64,000 bases of DNA from Streptomyces albofaciens JCM 4342 (GCF_008634025.1 NZ_PDCM01000002.1:1550001-1614000), one strand, 5' to 3'; positions 9,223-19,267 are shown, counted from the stretch's first letter. Notes: generated by a model not told the origin, from the sequence alone. Made by a program: numbers and translations.

Positions 9223-11220
9223 GTGACCCTGAACTTCGAACCGGTCGGCAACCTGACCGGCCCCGGCGAGGCCAAGTCGAACCTCGACGTACTGGCGCGT
9301 CTCTTCCCCGACGCCGTCGTCGACGGCACCGTCGATATCGAGGCCTTCCGGGACCTCCTGGGTGAGAACGCCGCCCCTACGACCGCCGAGGCGTTCGGTC
9401 TGCGCTGGCCCGGCATGTCCGAGGCCCGCCGCCTGTCCACCCTCCCTGCCACAGGGACCCTCCTGCCGAAGCACGAGGAGTCCGTGGACTGGGACAACAC
9501 CCGCAACCTCATGATCGAGGGCGACAACCTCGAGGTGCTGCGGTTGCTGCGGCGCGGATACACCAACAAGGTCGACGTGATCTACATCGACCCGCCCTAC
9601 AACACGGGTAGCAACGAATTCGTCTACGACGACAAGCGCACTAGCTCGCAGGCCGAGCACGAAACGGTGGCGGGTCAGCGGGATGAAGATGGGGTGCTCC
9701 AGACCGGCGGTGGATCCGATCGGGCGCAAGACCGCAGGGCCGGTGCGTCCAGGCATTCGGCGTGGTTGTCGATGATGTATCCGCGGTTGCTTGTGGCACA
9801 TCACCTACTCAAAGAGACAGGGGTCATCATCGTCTCTATCGATGATGCTGAGCATGCACGTCTCAAGCTTCTGATGGATCGGGTGTTCGGGGCGGAAAAT
9901 TTCATTGCCAGCGTGACTTGGCAGGGCGGACGCAAGAACGACGCTCACTTTCTGTCACCGTCCACCGACTACATGCTGATTTATGTAAGGGACATTGGTT
10001 CTCTGGCAAACGTGCGCTGGCGCGAGCAGAAACCGGGGGTTGATTCGATTCTCGCGGCTGGACGCAAGGCATGGGCAGAGTCCGGTGAAGACGAAGCCGC
10101 GGCAACGAAGCTGATGAAAAACTGGTGGGCCAGCCTGACTCCGGACGATCCCCGACGAGCATCCGAGCACTACAATCAGATCGATGGGCAAAACGGCCGA
10201 CCTGGGGTGGTCTATTTCGGTGACAACCTGCGTAGCCCAAACCCCCGCCCCAACCTCTGTTACGACCTTCTCCACCCGGCAACAGGCAAGCCTGTCAACA
10301 TGCACCCAAACGGATGGGCATGTGAGGAGCCGCGAATGACGGAGCTCGTCTCAGAGGGACGCATCAAGTTTGGGCCTGATGAGACAACACGTCCCACTTT
10401 CAAGCGATATCTGGACGAGACCAGTACGCAGACGGTGCTGCCAGTATTTTATATGGACCGACGCGCAGCATCCAAGCGGCTGGATTCGCTCCTAGGCAAG
10501 GGTGTCTTCCCTTTCCCCAAAGATGAGAATGTCATCGCTCGATGGATCAATCTCGTTACTCAGTCGAACCCTGATTCCCTTGTCCTTGACTTCTTTGCGG
10601 GGTCAGGCACGACTGGTCACGCGGTCATGAATCTCAACGCCGCCGACGGTGGCAATCGTCGCTACATCCTGGTCCAGCTCGACGAGCGCGTCGACAAGGA
10701 CGGTTACGAGACGATCGCCGACATCGCTCGTGAGCGCCTCCGCCGTGCGGGCAAGCAGATCGCGTCCAAGCAGAGCTCCGACGCCGCCCCCATCGACATC
10801 GGTTTCCGGTCGTACCGCCTGGCTTCCAGCAACGTGAAGGCCTGGGATGGTACCCCTGACCAGCTGAACCTGCTCGAAGCCGTGGACAACCTCGTGGCTG
10901 GGCGTACCGCAGATGATCTGTTGGTCGAGATGATGCTGCGCATGGGCGTGGAGCTGACCACACCGCTGGAGACACGCGAGATCGCTGGCAGCCCGCTGTA
11001 CAACCTGGCGGGAACACTGTTCGCGTACTTCGGCACCGACATCACGATCGACCGGGCGAACGAAGTCGCCAAGGCTCTGGCGGCCTGGCGCGACGAGGAG
11101 CCGGGCGACGCCGACACCACAGTCGTTATCCGCGACACCGGCTTCGTCGACTCCGCCACCAAGCTCAACTTCGCCGCCGCGCTCAAGCAGGCCGGCTTCA
11201 CAACGCTGCGGAGCATCTGA
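9223..11220 (+). CDS. mod: Type III restriction-modification methyltransferase (Mod)
   Basis: A 665-aa site-specific amino-methyltransferase. The catalytic motif IV is DPPY at 123-126 (YIDPPYNTG), and the S-adenosylmethionine motif I is FAGSG at 458-462. The order IV before I is that of beta-class Mod subunits, which methylate the N6 of adenine and also provide target recognition for the nuclease. The segment between the motifs (about nt 9690-10620) is the expected target-recognition region. It is visibly less GC-rich, with codons such as ATT, TTT and CAT that are rare in its neighbours. The start is GTG 9223 with an AAGGAAG site upstream. The stop abuts the Res start with no gap, so Mod and Res are coupled. 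Confidence 0.92.
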   Translation: MTLNFEPVGNLTGPGEAKSNLDVLARLFPDAVVDGTVDIEAFRDLLGENAAPTTAEAFGLRWPGMSEARRLSTLPATGTLLPKHEESVDWDNTRNLMIEGDNLEVLRLLRRGYTNKVDVIYIDPPYNTGSNEFVYDDKRTSSQAEHETVAGQRDEDGVLQTGGGSDRAQDRRAGASRHSAWLSMMYPRLLVAHHLLKETGVIIVSIDDAEHARLKLLMDRVFGAENFIASVTWQGGRKNDAHFLSPSTDYMLIYVRDIGSLANVRWREQKPGVDSILAAGRKAWAESGEDEAAATKLMKNWWASLTPDDPRRASEHYNQIDGQNGRPGVVYFGDNLRSPNPRPNLCYDLLHPATGKPVNMHPNGWACEEPRMTELVSEGRIKFGPDETTRPTFKRYLDETSTQTVLPVFYMDRRAASKRLDSLLGKGVFPFPKDENVIARWINLVTQSNPDSLVLDFFAGSGTTGHAVMNLNAADGGNRRYILVQLDERVDKDGYETIADIARERLRRAGKQIASKQSSDAAPIDIGFRSYRLASSNVKAWDGTPDQLNLLEAVDNLVAGRTADDLLVEMMLRMGVELTTPLETREIAGSPLYNLAGTLFAYFGTDITIDRANEVAKALAAWRDEEPGDADTTVVIRDTGFVDSATKLNFAAALKQAGFTTLRSI

Positions 11221-14200
11221 ATGAAGTTCTCCTTCGATGCGGACCTCGACTACCAGCGTCAGGCCATCGATGCGGTCACGGGTCTGTTCAAAGGTCAGGA
11301 GGCCATGACCTCTCAGTTCACCGTGCACGCACACCCGTCCGCACACGCCGGCTTCGAGGGGCTGTCCGACCTGGGATACGGCAACATGCTGCATCTGGAC
11401 CGGGAGACGATCCTCGCCAACCTGCGCAAGGTACAGAACGACACGGGCCTCGCTCCGGAACCGTCGCTCGACTCGATGAACTTCACCATCGAGATGGAGA
11501 CCGGCACCGGCAAGACGTACGTCTACCTGCGAACCATCTACGAGCTCAATCAACTCTACGGATTTACCAAGTTCATGGTGGTGGTGCCGTCGGTGGCCAT
11601 CAAGGAGGGCGTCGAGACCTCTATCCGGATGCTGCGTGAGCACTTCGCTACCCTGTATGGCAACCCGCCGATGAACTTTTTCCAGTTCGACGGCGGTAAC
11701 CCGTCCCGGGTCCGGTCCTTCGCCACCTCGCCGAGCATCGAGGTCATGATCGTCACCGTCGGGGCGATCAACAAGAAGACCAACAAGATCTACCAGCCGG
11801 CCGAGGATCTCGACTTCGAGGTGCCCGCCGATCTGATCCGAGCCACAAGGCCGATCATCATCGTCGACGAACCCCAGAGCGTGTACGGGGACGCCGGCAA
11901 CGGAAGGAAGAAGGGCGCGGGACGCAGCGCGCTGGAGGACTTCAACGCCCTGGCCACTCTGCGCTATTCGGCCACCCACCCGAAGGACGACAAAGCCAAC
12001 CTCGTCTACCGTCTCGACGCCATCGCCGCTTACGAGAACGAGCTGGTCAAGCAGATCGAGGTCGACTCGCTGATCACGTCTTCCAGTGGGACGACCCCGT
12101 ACGTCAAGTTCCTCGAGGCAAAGCGCGGCAAGGCCGGAGCGATCACGGCCCGCGTCGAGGCGGACGTCGAGGAGGGGAACGAGCTCAAACGGAAAGCCAT
12201 CACGGTTGACACCGGGTCGCGCAGCAACCTCGCGGATGTGACTGGGCGTGACCTGTACAAGGACCTCACGGTGGTCGCCATCAACGCGGCCGAGGGGCAG
12301 CAGAGCATTTCCTTCGATACCGTCGCGCATCCGCTCGGTGTAGGCGACAGCATCGGCGCCGAGGTCAGCGTCGATGAGCGGGCCCGCCAGATGATCGCTC
12401 AGACCATCCGGCAGCATCTGCGCAAGGAGCAGGAGTTCGCAATCCACGGACGTGACATAAAGGTACTCAGCCTGATCTTCGTCGACTCCGTGGCAAAGTA
12501 CCGTGAGTACGGCCCCAACGGGGAGGCTCTTCCCGGCGAGTATGCGCGGATCTTCGAGGAGGAGTACACGCGCATCGCCTCGGAGCCGGAGTTCAGCACT
12601 CTGCTGGGCGACTCTCCCGCCGACCAAGTCGCAAAGGAAGCTCACCAGGGGTACTTCTCCGTGGACCGCCGCAAGGGCGGTGGTGAAGTACTGGTGGACA
12701 CCAAGGAGACCACCGACAAGGGGCGCCAGCAGGCCGGTCTGGCTTACGAGCAGATCATGCGGGACAAGGTCGGCCTGACCACGCCCGGCACCCCCATCCG
12801 GTTCATCTTCAGCCACTCCGCGCTGCAGGAGGGATGGGACAACCCCAACGTCTTCCAGATCTGCGTCCTGAGGAACATGGGCACCGAGCGGTGGAGGCGC
12901 CAGTCCATCGGCCGGGGCCTGCGCCTCTGCGTGGACGGGTCTGGCAACCGCGTGCACGGATTCGACACCAACCGCCTCACCGTGATCGCGAACGAGTCCT
13001 ACGAGGAGTTCGCCGAGCGCCTCCAGCGCGAAATGGCCGACGACCTGGGAATCCGGTTCGGCGTCGTCACCGTGGACGGCTTCGCACGGCTGACCTTCAA
13101 AGCGGAGGACGGGAGCGTCGTCCCCGTGGGCGCGGCCGCCGCGGAACAGCTGTACCAGGCCCTGTTCTTCGAAGGGTACGTCGACGTGAAGGGGAAGGTA
13201 CAGGACAGCCTGCGCAAGGCCGTGCAGACAGGCGACGCGAAACTCACGGAGATCGTCGGCGACGTCATGGATTCGGAGGCCGCGACCAAAACGGTACTCG
13301 GGCACATCAAACGCCTGGCCAAGCCGATCGAAGTCAAGAAGGCCGGCGAACGCATGGCGGTGCCGGTGGTCCAGGAACGGCTGGAGAGCGCCGAGTTTCA
13401 GGAACTCTGGAACCGCATCCGGCACCGCACGGAGTACCGCGTCGACGTCGACGAAACCGACCTTCGCGCCGCGATGGTCAACGCGCTGCGCACCATGCTC
13501 CCCGTGCCCAAGCGCCGCGGCGAATGGCTCACGCACCGCGTGCGGCGCATAGACCAGAGCGGTCTGACGGCCGAAGCGGCGGCCGCGCGCCGCACGGACG
13601 TCACCTACGCGGACAGTGAAGACCTGCCCGACATCCTGTCCGTCCTCGCGGATCGCACGCAGTTGACCCGTGCCACGCTCGCCCATGTCCTCACTGAGTC
13701 GGGCACCCTCGCACAGTTCCGGAACAATCCGCAGGCATACATCGACCAGGTGGGCCGCCTACTCAACATCACCAAGGAGCAGTTCCTTGTCGAAGGGGTG
13801 CGCTACGAGTTGGTGGACGCCTCCCGCCCAGAAGCGGACCGCCGCTACCCGATAAGCCTGTTCCACGAGGCTGACCTCGCCGGCTACACCGGCCCCGGAG
13901 GAAACATCATCACGGACGCGGACGGCAACGCCGTCTCGTTCGAGGACAAGTCCGTGTACCGCTACCTGATCATCGACTCGGCTCCGGAGAAGGAATTCGC
14001 ACTCGCACTCCTACAGCGTCCCGAGGTCAAGACTTTCGTCAAGCTTCCGCCATCGTTCCAAATCCCGACCCCTCTGGGGAACTACAATCCCGACTGGGCC
14101 CTGACCGTGGAACGGACCGATGGCAGCCGCTACATCGTTTTCGAGACCAAGGACGTCAACGAACTGGCCCTACTGCGCCCCGCAGAGCAAAAAAAGATCG

Positions 14201-14316
14201 CTTCCGCCCGTAAGCACTTCGCCGCGGTGACGCGAGACGCGGGGATAGACGATCTCGAGTACGAGGTCGTCAACGGCATCGAGGCAGCGACCGCGGTGAT
14301 GGAACGGGACGCCTGA
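11221..14316 (+). CDS. res: Type III restriction endonuclease (Res), DEAD/DEAH helicase
   Basis: A 1031-aa Res subunit. The helicase core has Walker A ETGTGKT at 93-99, motif II DEPQ at 216-219, a SHSALQEGWDNPNVFQ motif near 525-540, and the IGRGLR motif near 560. The C-terminus carries a PD-(D/E)XK nuclease: P957-D958 followed by E975-T-K977 (FETKD). Type III Res uses ATP to move along DNA and cuts when it meets another enzyme at an unmethylated inverted site. Its ATG follows the mod stop directly. All catalytic elements are intact, so the Mod/Res pair should be active. Confidence 0.92.
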   Translation: MKFSFDADLDYQRQAIDAVTGLFKGQEAMTSQFTVHAHPSAHAGFEGLSDLGYGNMLHLDRETILANLRKVQNDTGLAPEPSLDSMNFTIEMETGTGKTYVYLRTIYELNQLYGFTKFMVVVPSVAIKEGVETSIRMLREHFATLYGNPPMNFFQFDGGNPSRVRSFATSPSIEVMIVTVGAINKKTNKIYQPAEDLDFEVPADLIRATRPIIIVDEPQSVYGDAGNGRKKGAGRSALEDFNALATLRYSATHPKDDKANLVYRLDAIAAYENELVKQIEVDSLITSSSGTTPYVKFLEAKRGKAGAITARVEADVEEGNELKRKAITVDTGSRSNLADVTGRDLYKDLTVVAINAAEGQQSISFDTVAHPLGVGDSIGAEVSVDERARQMIAQTIRQHLRKEQEFAIHGRDIKVLSLIFVDSVAKYREYGPNGEALPGEYARIFEEEYTRIASEPEFSTLLGDSPADQVAKEAHQGYFSVDRRKGGGEVLVDTKETTDKGRQQAGLAYEQIMRDKVGLTTPGTPIRFIFSHSALQEGWDNPNVFQICVLRNMGTERWRRQSIGRGLRLCVDGSGNRVHGFDTNRLTVIANESYEEFAERLQREMADDLGIRFGVVTVDGFARLTFKAEDGSVVPVGAAAAEQLYQALFFEGYVDVKGKVQDSLRKAVQTGDAKLTEIVGDVMDSEAATKTVLGHIKRLAKPIEVKKAGERMAVPVVQERLESAEFQELWNRIRHRTEYRVDVDETDLRAAMVNALRTMLPVPKRRGEWLTHRVRRIDQSGLTAEAAAARRTDVTYADSEDLPDILSVLADRTQLTRATLAHVLTESGTLAQFRNNPQAYIDQVGRLLNITKEQFLVEGVRYELVDASRPEADRRYPISLFHEADLAGYTGPGGNIITDADGNAVSFEDKSVYRYLIIDSAPEKEFALALLQRPEVKTFVKLPPSFQIPTPLGNYNPDWALTVERTDGSRYIVFETKDVNELALLRPAEQKKIASARKHFAAVTRDAGIDDLEYEVVNGIEAATAVMERDA

Positions 14317-14376
14317 AATCTCGATGTGCTGCGGGATCGGTCAGCACCGTTCCCGCAGCACAGGTGCCCGCACCTT

Positions 14377-14562
14377 TCACGCCTCCGTCAAGAAGCCCAC
14401 GAACCGCGCCCACTCCCCGCGGCCGACGGCGAAGTGAGGGCGTGACACGTCCTTGGAGTCCCGCACGCACACGGCTTGTTCGGTGACGGCGACCTCGACG
14501 CAGCTGTCGCCCGAGCTGCCACTGTAGCTGGACTTAAACCAGAAGAGTTCCGTCGTGCTCAT
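14377..14562 (-). CDS. DUF397 domain small protein
   Basis: A 61-aa protein with the DUF397 signature: FWFKSSYSG near the N-terminus, CVEVA in the middle and a VRDSK strand, ending in W-x-x-F-V-G-F. In streptomycetes such proteins are encoded beside Scr1-type (DUF5753) helix-turn-helix regulators, as in the whiJ-like pairs, and are thought to work with them in development or as toxin/antitoxin-like pairs. Its ATG overlaps the stop of the preceding regulator (14559-14562). That regulator is broken here, so this gene may have lost both its partner and its translational coupling. Confidence 0.88.
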   Translation of the reverse strand: MSTTELFWFKSSYSGSSGDSCVEVAVTEQAVCVRDSKDVSRPHFAVGRGEWARFVGFLTEA

Positions 14563-15297
14563 AGCTCTCCTCGGAGTCGCTTCACCAGGCCGCGTGATTC
14601 TTGGCAGTTCAAGGCCTGCGAGCGAAGTGTGTCATAGCGCTGGTAGAGGGGGCTCACCTCTTTCGGGTCGGAGATCAGCCGGCCGTTCTCCTGGCCTTCG
14701 GAGTACGCCAGCCTTCGGCCCTCCGGTGTCTCGAGGAGCTGTACTGGGCCATCCATGCAGGCGTGGAACTCCACCTCGGTCGGCATGACCTGCAACGTCA
14801 CGTTACGCAATGTCGTCAGCTCTAGCGCGTGATCCAACTGGCCCCTCAGCACTTGGCGCCCGCCCAACCTGCGCCGAAAGACGGCCTCCTCCACGATGAA
14901 GTGAAACGGCACCGTCGACCGCTCGCGCAGAATCTTTTGCCGCTCCAGTCGTGCCTCGACCTGCGCCTCCAGTCAACAGCGGAAGCCTGTTCTCGAACAG
15001 GGCCCGCGCATACCCCTCCGACTGCAACAACCCCGGCACCAGCCGGCACTCGTACGTGCACAGGCTCACCGCCACCCGCTCCAGCCGAGCTCACTGCCGG
15101 AACCACGCCGCGAGCCCGGCATCCCCGCGCCCCCGTGTCACGTACTTCGACGCCTTCCGCAGCGCCCCGCTGTTCCCCAGCGCATCCTCAGCCCGCTGCA
15201 TCCTCAGCCCGCTCCACCAACGCAAGGTCGGGCATTCGCCGTCCCAGCTCCAGGTGGAACAGGGAGCCATCCCAGACTCCGCGGTGCCGGTTCTCAC
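14559..15297 (-). pseudogene. Broken Scr1-type (DUF5753) helix-turn-helix regulator
   Basis: Segments in different frames join to one DUF5753 protein. The N-terminal part reads LGRRMPDLALVERAEDA. It is followed by NSGALRKASKYVTRG, then CTYECRLVPGLLQSEGYARA, then FIVEEAVFRRRLGGRQVL, and finally the C-terminus to 14559. Three disabling changes are visible. A 16-bp tandem duplication (15182-15197 and 15198-15213) shifts the frame. A TGG codon in WFRQW has become TGA (near 15091). An extra G follows NRLPLLT near 14976. The helix-turn-helix start upstream of 15297 cannot be traced cleanly. The DUF397 partner gene downstream is intact. Confidence 0.75.
15182..15213. repeat. 16-bp perfect tandem duplication
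   Basis: Two adjacent copies of GCATCCTCAGCCCGCT, at 15182-15197 and 15198-15213. Sixteen is not a multiple of three, so the second copy shifts the frame of the regulator gene on the minus strand. Removing one copy restores VERAEDALGNSGALR. Confidence 0.9.
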
Positions 15298-15901
15298 CGC
15301 CGAGTACGAGAATGGTCCGGGCCGCGCCTCCGGCTTTAAGGTTCACCCTCTCCTCGTTCCATTGATCAACGACTTGGCGGACGATGACGAGCAGTAGGCT
15401 CCAAAGGTCCGCTTGGCAGAGATGCTGCACGTGACGACGACCGCCAGCGAGCGCGGCCAACGCTCCTCGAACGCCCGCGCCGCAGAGGAGCAAGGCGCGG
15501 CCTAGCGGTGATCCACAACGAGAGGCCGCCTGGGCGACTGCCTCAGCCGATCGGGGCCTGGCGCGACGACTCAACACACGTTCCAAGACGGACTGCACGC
15601 TGCGTGGAAAAGGTCCGCAAGGTACCTGCCCCGCCGAGGGACAGGAATCCCGAGCGGGGCGGGTTCACGTCTTTCGGCCGACCAGCGATGTCCGGGCATC
15701 CCACGGATGTACGCCCCCATGCTCGACGGGTCGTGAGTCGCGTCAAGTTGTCCTCGAGAACCAAGCCTCCGGCACGGTCATCAGGCGATGACGACGCTGG
15801 TGGGACCCGAAATTGGCACGCTCTCGAACCCGTCGAGTGGGCGACACGGCCCTGTGCAGAGGCGGAAGTCGGACCCGACATTCCGGTCCGTCGGGTCAGG
15901 C
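15298..15901. other. About 600 bp without a convincing gene
   Basis: The stretch upstream of the broken regulator holds only short GC-rich open frames with no family pattern. Part of it may be the decayed start of that regulator (minus strand). I see no RNA gene or clear promoter. Confidence 0.5.
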
Positions 15902-16396
15902 CTAAGCCGGCTCCCAACGGTAGCCCTCAACTGCCTCCCTGTAGGAAACCAACAGCGGTTCCAGTTCTGTACGCACCAGGCTGGCGTCGCCCGGTGGCAG
16001 AGTCAGCGATGCCCTCCGCATACGGACGCTCCACGTGGCCGGATCAGGGAACACGGAAAGCCTCGGCACAAGGTCACGCAGAACCAACCCCTCGCGGAAC
16101 CGCGCCAGGCCGGACACCTCCAGGTGGCAGCCCTCGGTAAAGGTACGCTCGCCGAAGACGATCGGATTCTTCAGGACTCCCACCGGGCCAGCGACCCGGG
16201 CACGGCCGATAACGCGCCCGAGGTCGCGCGTAGGGTTCCTGAAGCAGCCCCGCGTGGTGTAGAGAAAGATCTCGTCGCCCTCCTCCAGGGCTCGGGCCGA
16301 TTTGGAACGCCCGGCAGGGAAGGCCATCCGCTGCGCAGTGACCGCCCAGCTCAGTGCGGCGCGGTCACCAATAATCAGTAGGTGTGTGGACGGCAT
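15902..16396 (-). CDS. Putative PUA/EVE-like fold hypothetical protein
   Basis: A 164-aa protein. It opens with a strand STHLLIIGDRAALSW, has a GDEIFLYTTRG segment near residue 42, a GRVIGRARV strand and a final helical region. This arrangement resembles EVE/ASCH-type PUA-like domains, small proteins that often read modified bases in DNA or RNA and occur in defence islands. The assignment is by pattern only. The ATG at 16396 is preferred because residues upstream in the same open frame are low-complexity Arg/Gly/Pro typical of non-coding frame. No partner gene is adjacent; it lies between two broken genes. Confidence 0.6.
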   Translation of the reverse strand: MPSTHLLIIGDRAALSWAVTAQRMAFPAGRSKSARALEEGDEIFLYTTRGCFRNPTRDLGRVIGRARVAGPVGVLKNPIVFGERTFTEGCHLEVSGLARFREGLVLRDLVPRLSVFPDPATWSVRMRRASLTLPPGDASLVRTELEPLLVSYREAVEGYRWEPA

Positions 16397-16698
16397 GCCG
16401 ATCACGATACCGAGGTGGCCGCCCGGTGCACCTGCGACTCCATCCACAACCTCCGCACGACGCACGGTCTCCCTGGTTCCGGGCGTACACGGGATCGGCG
16501 CCCGGCTGCCAGGGCGCCCGCTCCGGCGGCGCGAAGAGCCACCGCTGCTAGGACCTCCCACACAAACGCCGCCCCTGTCCACAGGTTGCATGCTTGCCGG
16601 CTCCACCTCACGAGTGGTGTCACGGCCCCTGGCCCAAGGGCTGGTGACCATGACACGCCCATGGCACGGTGGACACCCTGCAGGCGCACTGCAGCCGT
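16397..16698. other. About 300 bp with no supported gene
   Basis: Lies between the start of the PUA/EVE-like gene and the end of the broken partner gene. Open frames here are short, Arg/Pro/Ala-rich and lack family features. Confidence 0.4.
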
Positions 16699-17146
16699 CT
16701 ACACCGTTCCCTGTGCCAGTGCACCCAGCACCCGCTCGACGTCGTCCCGCCACGCGCACAACTCCCCCTGCGTGGGAGCCAACTCATACCCGTGGTAGTG
16801 GCAGGCCCGGCTGAGGCCGCCCAGGTCGCCGACCAGCGGCGGGCCGTGTCGGGGTCGGCGTAGGACTCCAGGCACAGGGCCTGGGCGTGCGGCGGGTAGT
16901 AGGACAGCTGCGGCTTGCGAGCCTGCCAGTAGCGGCGCAGGGCCTCTTCGAGGGCGTGGCGCAGCACAGTGCCACGGCGCGCGGCCAGACGCCCGTGGTG
17001 GAGGCGGTGGCCGTGCCGAGCAACCGGTCCGCGCCCGCGAGCAGTTCCTCGGGGGCCGAGGTGGACGGCGGCGGAGGCGGGGTGGCCGCGGGGAGCCGGG
17101 GCGAGCGTGCGGGCGGGATGGGCGTGGCCGGGCGGATCGTGGTCAC
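16699..17146 (-). pseudogene. Frameshifted partner of SMC-like ATPase
   Basis: Three segments in different frames form one protein of about 150 aa. The first starts at GTG 17146 (TTIRPATPIPPARSPRL, then SAPEELLAGADRLLG). The second is TVLRHALEEALRRYWQARKP with LSYYPPHAQALCLESYADPD. The third is DLGGLSRACHYHGYELAPTQ, ending CAWRDDVERVLGAL and a stop at 16699. Frame changes occur near residue 57 and near the DTARR. The family is not known to me. It follows the broken ATPase in the same direction with almost no gap, so the two were probably one operon. Confidence 0.55.
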
Positions 17147-17152
17147 ATGGAC

Positions 17153-19048
17153 GCACCGCCTTCGCGAGGTCCGCGGTGCGGCGGATGATCTCCTCCGCGT
17201 CGTCGACGGTTACGGCTTCGTGGAACCCTTGTTGCGCCACCGGATGTGGTCAGTGGTCGGCTGGCCGTAGGCCCGGGTGAGGTCGGTCATGGTCTCGCCC
17301 ACCCGGTCGGTCTCCCCGTAGAGGGCGAGGGAGGCCAGTTCGGTGAGCTTGTGGGCCTTGGCGACGTGCTATTCGATCTCGGCGTGCGGCAGGCCCCTGC
17401 CGAGGAGCCGGCGCCGGGCCGGTTCGAGGAGGGCGGCCTCCAGGGCGGTGCGGCACAGGCCGGGCAGGACGCGGGCTACGACGTCGCCGGGCAGATCGCG
17501 GGCCCTGGCGAGCGCCTTCGCGTCGTTCAGGGGCCAGCTTGACGGGATCGTCACCGGAGCGGAGACCCGTACGGCGGAGCGCTCACGGCAGTCGACCGTG
17601 AGGACGGTGGCGGGCAGCCGCAGGTACTTCAGGGCCTGCGGCAGGCGGGTGTCGTGGGTGAAGACGACGACCTGGCGGTGCTCAGCGAGGAGCGCGAGGA
17701 CGCGGGCGAGACCGTCCACCTTGGCGGGGTCCATCGACTGCACTGGGTCGTCGATGACGAGGAACCGGAAGGGGTTCTCCGGGAGGAAGGTGCGCGGGAG
17801 GCAGAGGGACAGGGCGAGGGAGTGCAGTTCCCCCTGGCTCATCACGCCGAGCGCGGGGGCGTCGATGTCGTCGACGGTCACGTCGGGGGCGACCTTGCGC
17901 TGGGTTCCGGAGCCGCCCAGGCGGACCGGGCCGAGGGCGACGTTGCTCTGCTGGCGGCAGGTGTCGAGGGCGGGATGGGCGCGGTGGTGAGCGAGCGCAC
18001 GGGCGAGGAGTTCGGCGCGGCGCAGCGCGTCCTCGGCGGAGGTGCCCCGCAGGTCCTCGCGGAGGCGATGGCTTCGCGCAGCCGGGTCACGGCCGTGGCG
18101 ACCGCCTCGGTGTCGGGTCCGGTCAGGGTGGAGCGGCGGCGCAGGTCGAACAGGAGTGACTCGTCCGCCGGGCCGGTCCCGGCGGCGAGTTCGGCCGCCC
18201 GCGCGAGGTCTGGGCGCCGCCCGCTCAATGCGGTGTGGGGCGGCCCGGGCGCGGGGGTCGTCGGTGCCGTCCAGGAGGATGAGCAGGGCGGGCAGTTCCG
18301 CCTTGGCTTCCTTGGCGGGTGCCTCGTACTCGCGGGCCAGCTCCCGCAACCCCTTGTTGGCGGCGGCGAGTTGCTCCAGCCCGAGGATGGAGGCGACGGC
18401 GTCGTACATCTCGCTGGGCCTGCCTCCGATCACCTGGCCGAGCTCGGAGAACGACAGGATGGGGCGGTAGGTCGCCAGGCCCTCCTGCCAGCCGAGGCCC
18501 GGGAGAGGGACGGGCTCGTGGCCCGTGGTCGAGTTCGGCAGTGGAGTCGGCGACGTCGTCCCCGTGCCAGGTGCGCAGCACGGTGGCCGGCTCCGGTTCG
18601 CCGTCGATACGCAACTCCACGGCGACCTGAGGTTCCTGGCCGTGGTGAAGGTTGCGCCAGCTCTTGCGCAGATGTCGCTGCGGCCGCGCCAACGGGCGTT
18701 GTCGCCGGTCAGCGCAATCTCGACAGCCTCCGCGAAGCTCGACTTGCCAGAGCCGTTGCGGCCGGTGACCAGGGTGAGCCCCGGGCCGGGGGTGAGGGGG
18801 AGGCGTGCGGTGCGTCCGATACCGCGGAAGCCGCTGACCGTGACGGACTGCAGGTAGGCGCCCGGCATCCGGCCGCGCGCCCCGTCGTCGTCCTGGAACG
18901 CGGTGAGCAGGAGGGATCGGGTGTCCTAGTCGAGGTCCGAGCCGGCGAGTCGATCGGCGATGAGATGGGCGAGGGTGCCGGCCGCCGGGTCCTGGGCGGG
19001 CGGCCCTGCGGGAGACGGGTCCGGGGCGGGATCGGCGGGTTCTGGCAT
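17153..19048 (-). pseudogene. Decayed SMC/RecF-like AAA ATPase
   Basis: The start is best placed at ATG 19048 (MPEPADPAPDPSPAG). A TAG stops that frame after AGSDLD. The conserved core then follows: VTVSGFRGIG with Walker A TGRNGSGKSSF, an ELGQVIGGRPSEMY segment, a signature-like GVMSQGELHSLALSLCLP, and Walker B FLVIDDPVQSMDP with a HDTRLP switch. This is the pattern of RecF/SMC-like defence ATPases. Several shifts break it (near 18680, 18500, 18230 and 18060). A second TAG precedes HVAKAHKLTELASLALYGET near 17370. The coiled-coil middle appears shortened. It is clearly not functional as read here. Confidence 0.7.
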
Positions 19049-19267
19049 GGCGAAACTCCCGTGGAGACTATGGCTGTGAAGCGTGGGGCCGGACAGGCCG
19101 ACGGCAACTGAACGACACGGGGCACACGGGAGCAGCGTTACAACGCGGGGCCGTGAGCCGTGAGTTGTGGACGACCATAGCCCACCCACCCCCAATCATG
19201 GAACTCTTTGGAATTTCATGGAGATCATTGGGGTAAGAGCCGGGACGTGACACCCCGGCCCCCGCAC

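Noticed and set aside
10603..13686. A 1027-residue open frame on the minus strand opposite Mod and Res
   Set aside because: It has no family motif, mirrors the codon bias of the plus-strand genes, and overlaps two clear enzymes.
15508..16140. A 210-residue plus-strand frame in the gap after the broken regulator
   Set aside because: It has an Arg/Pro-rich composition, no family pattern and overlaps the PUA/EVE-like gene.
16397..16759. An N-terminal extension of the PUA/EVE-like protein up to 16759
   Set aside because: The added residues are low-complexity and the domain begins just after ATG 16396.
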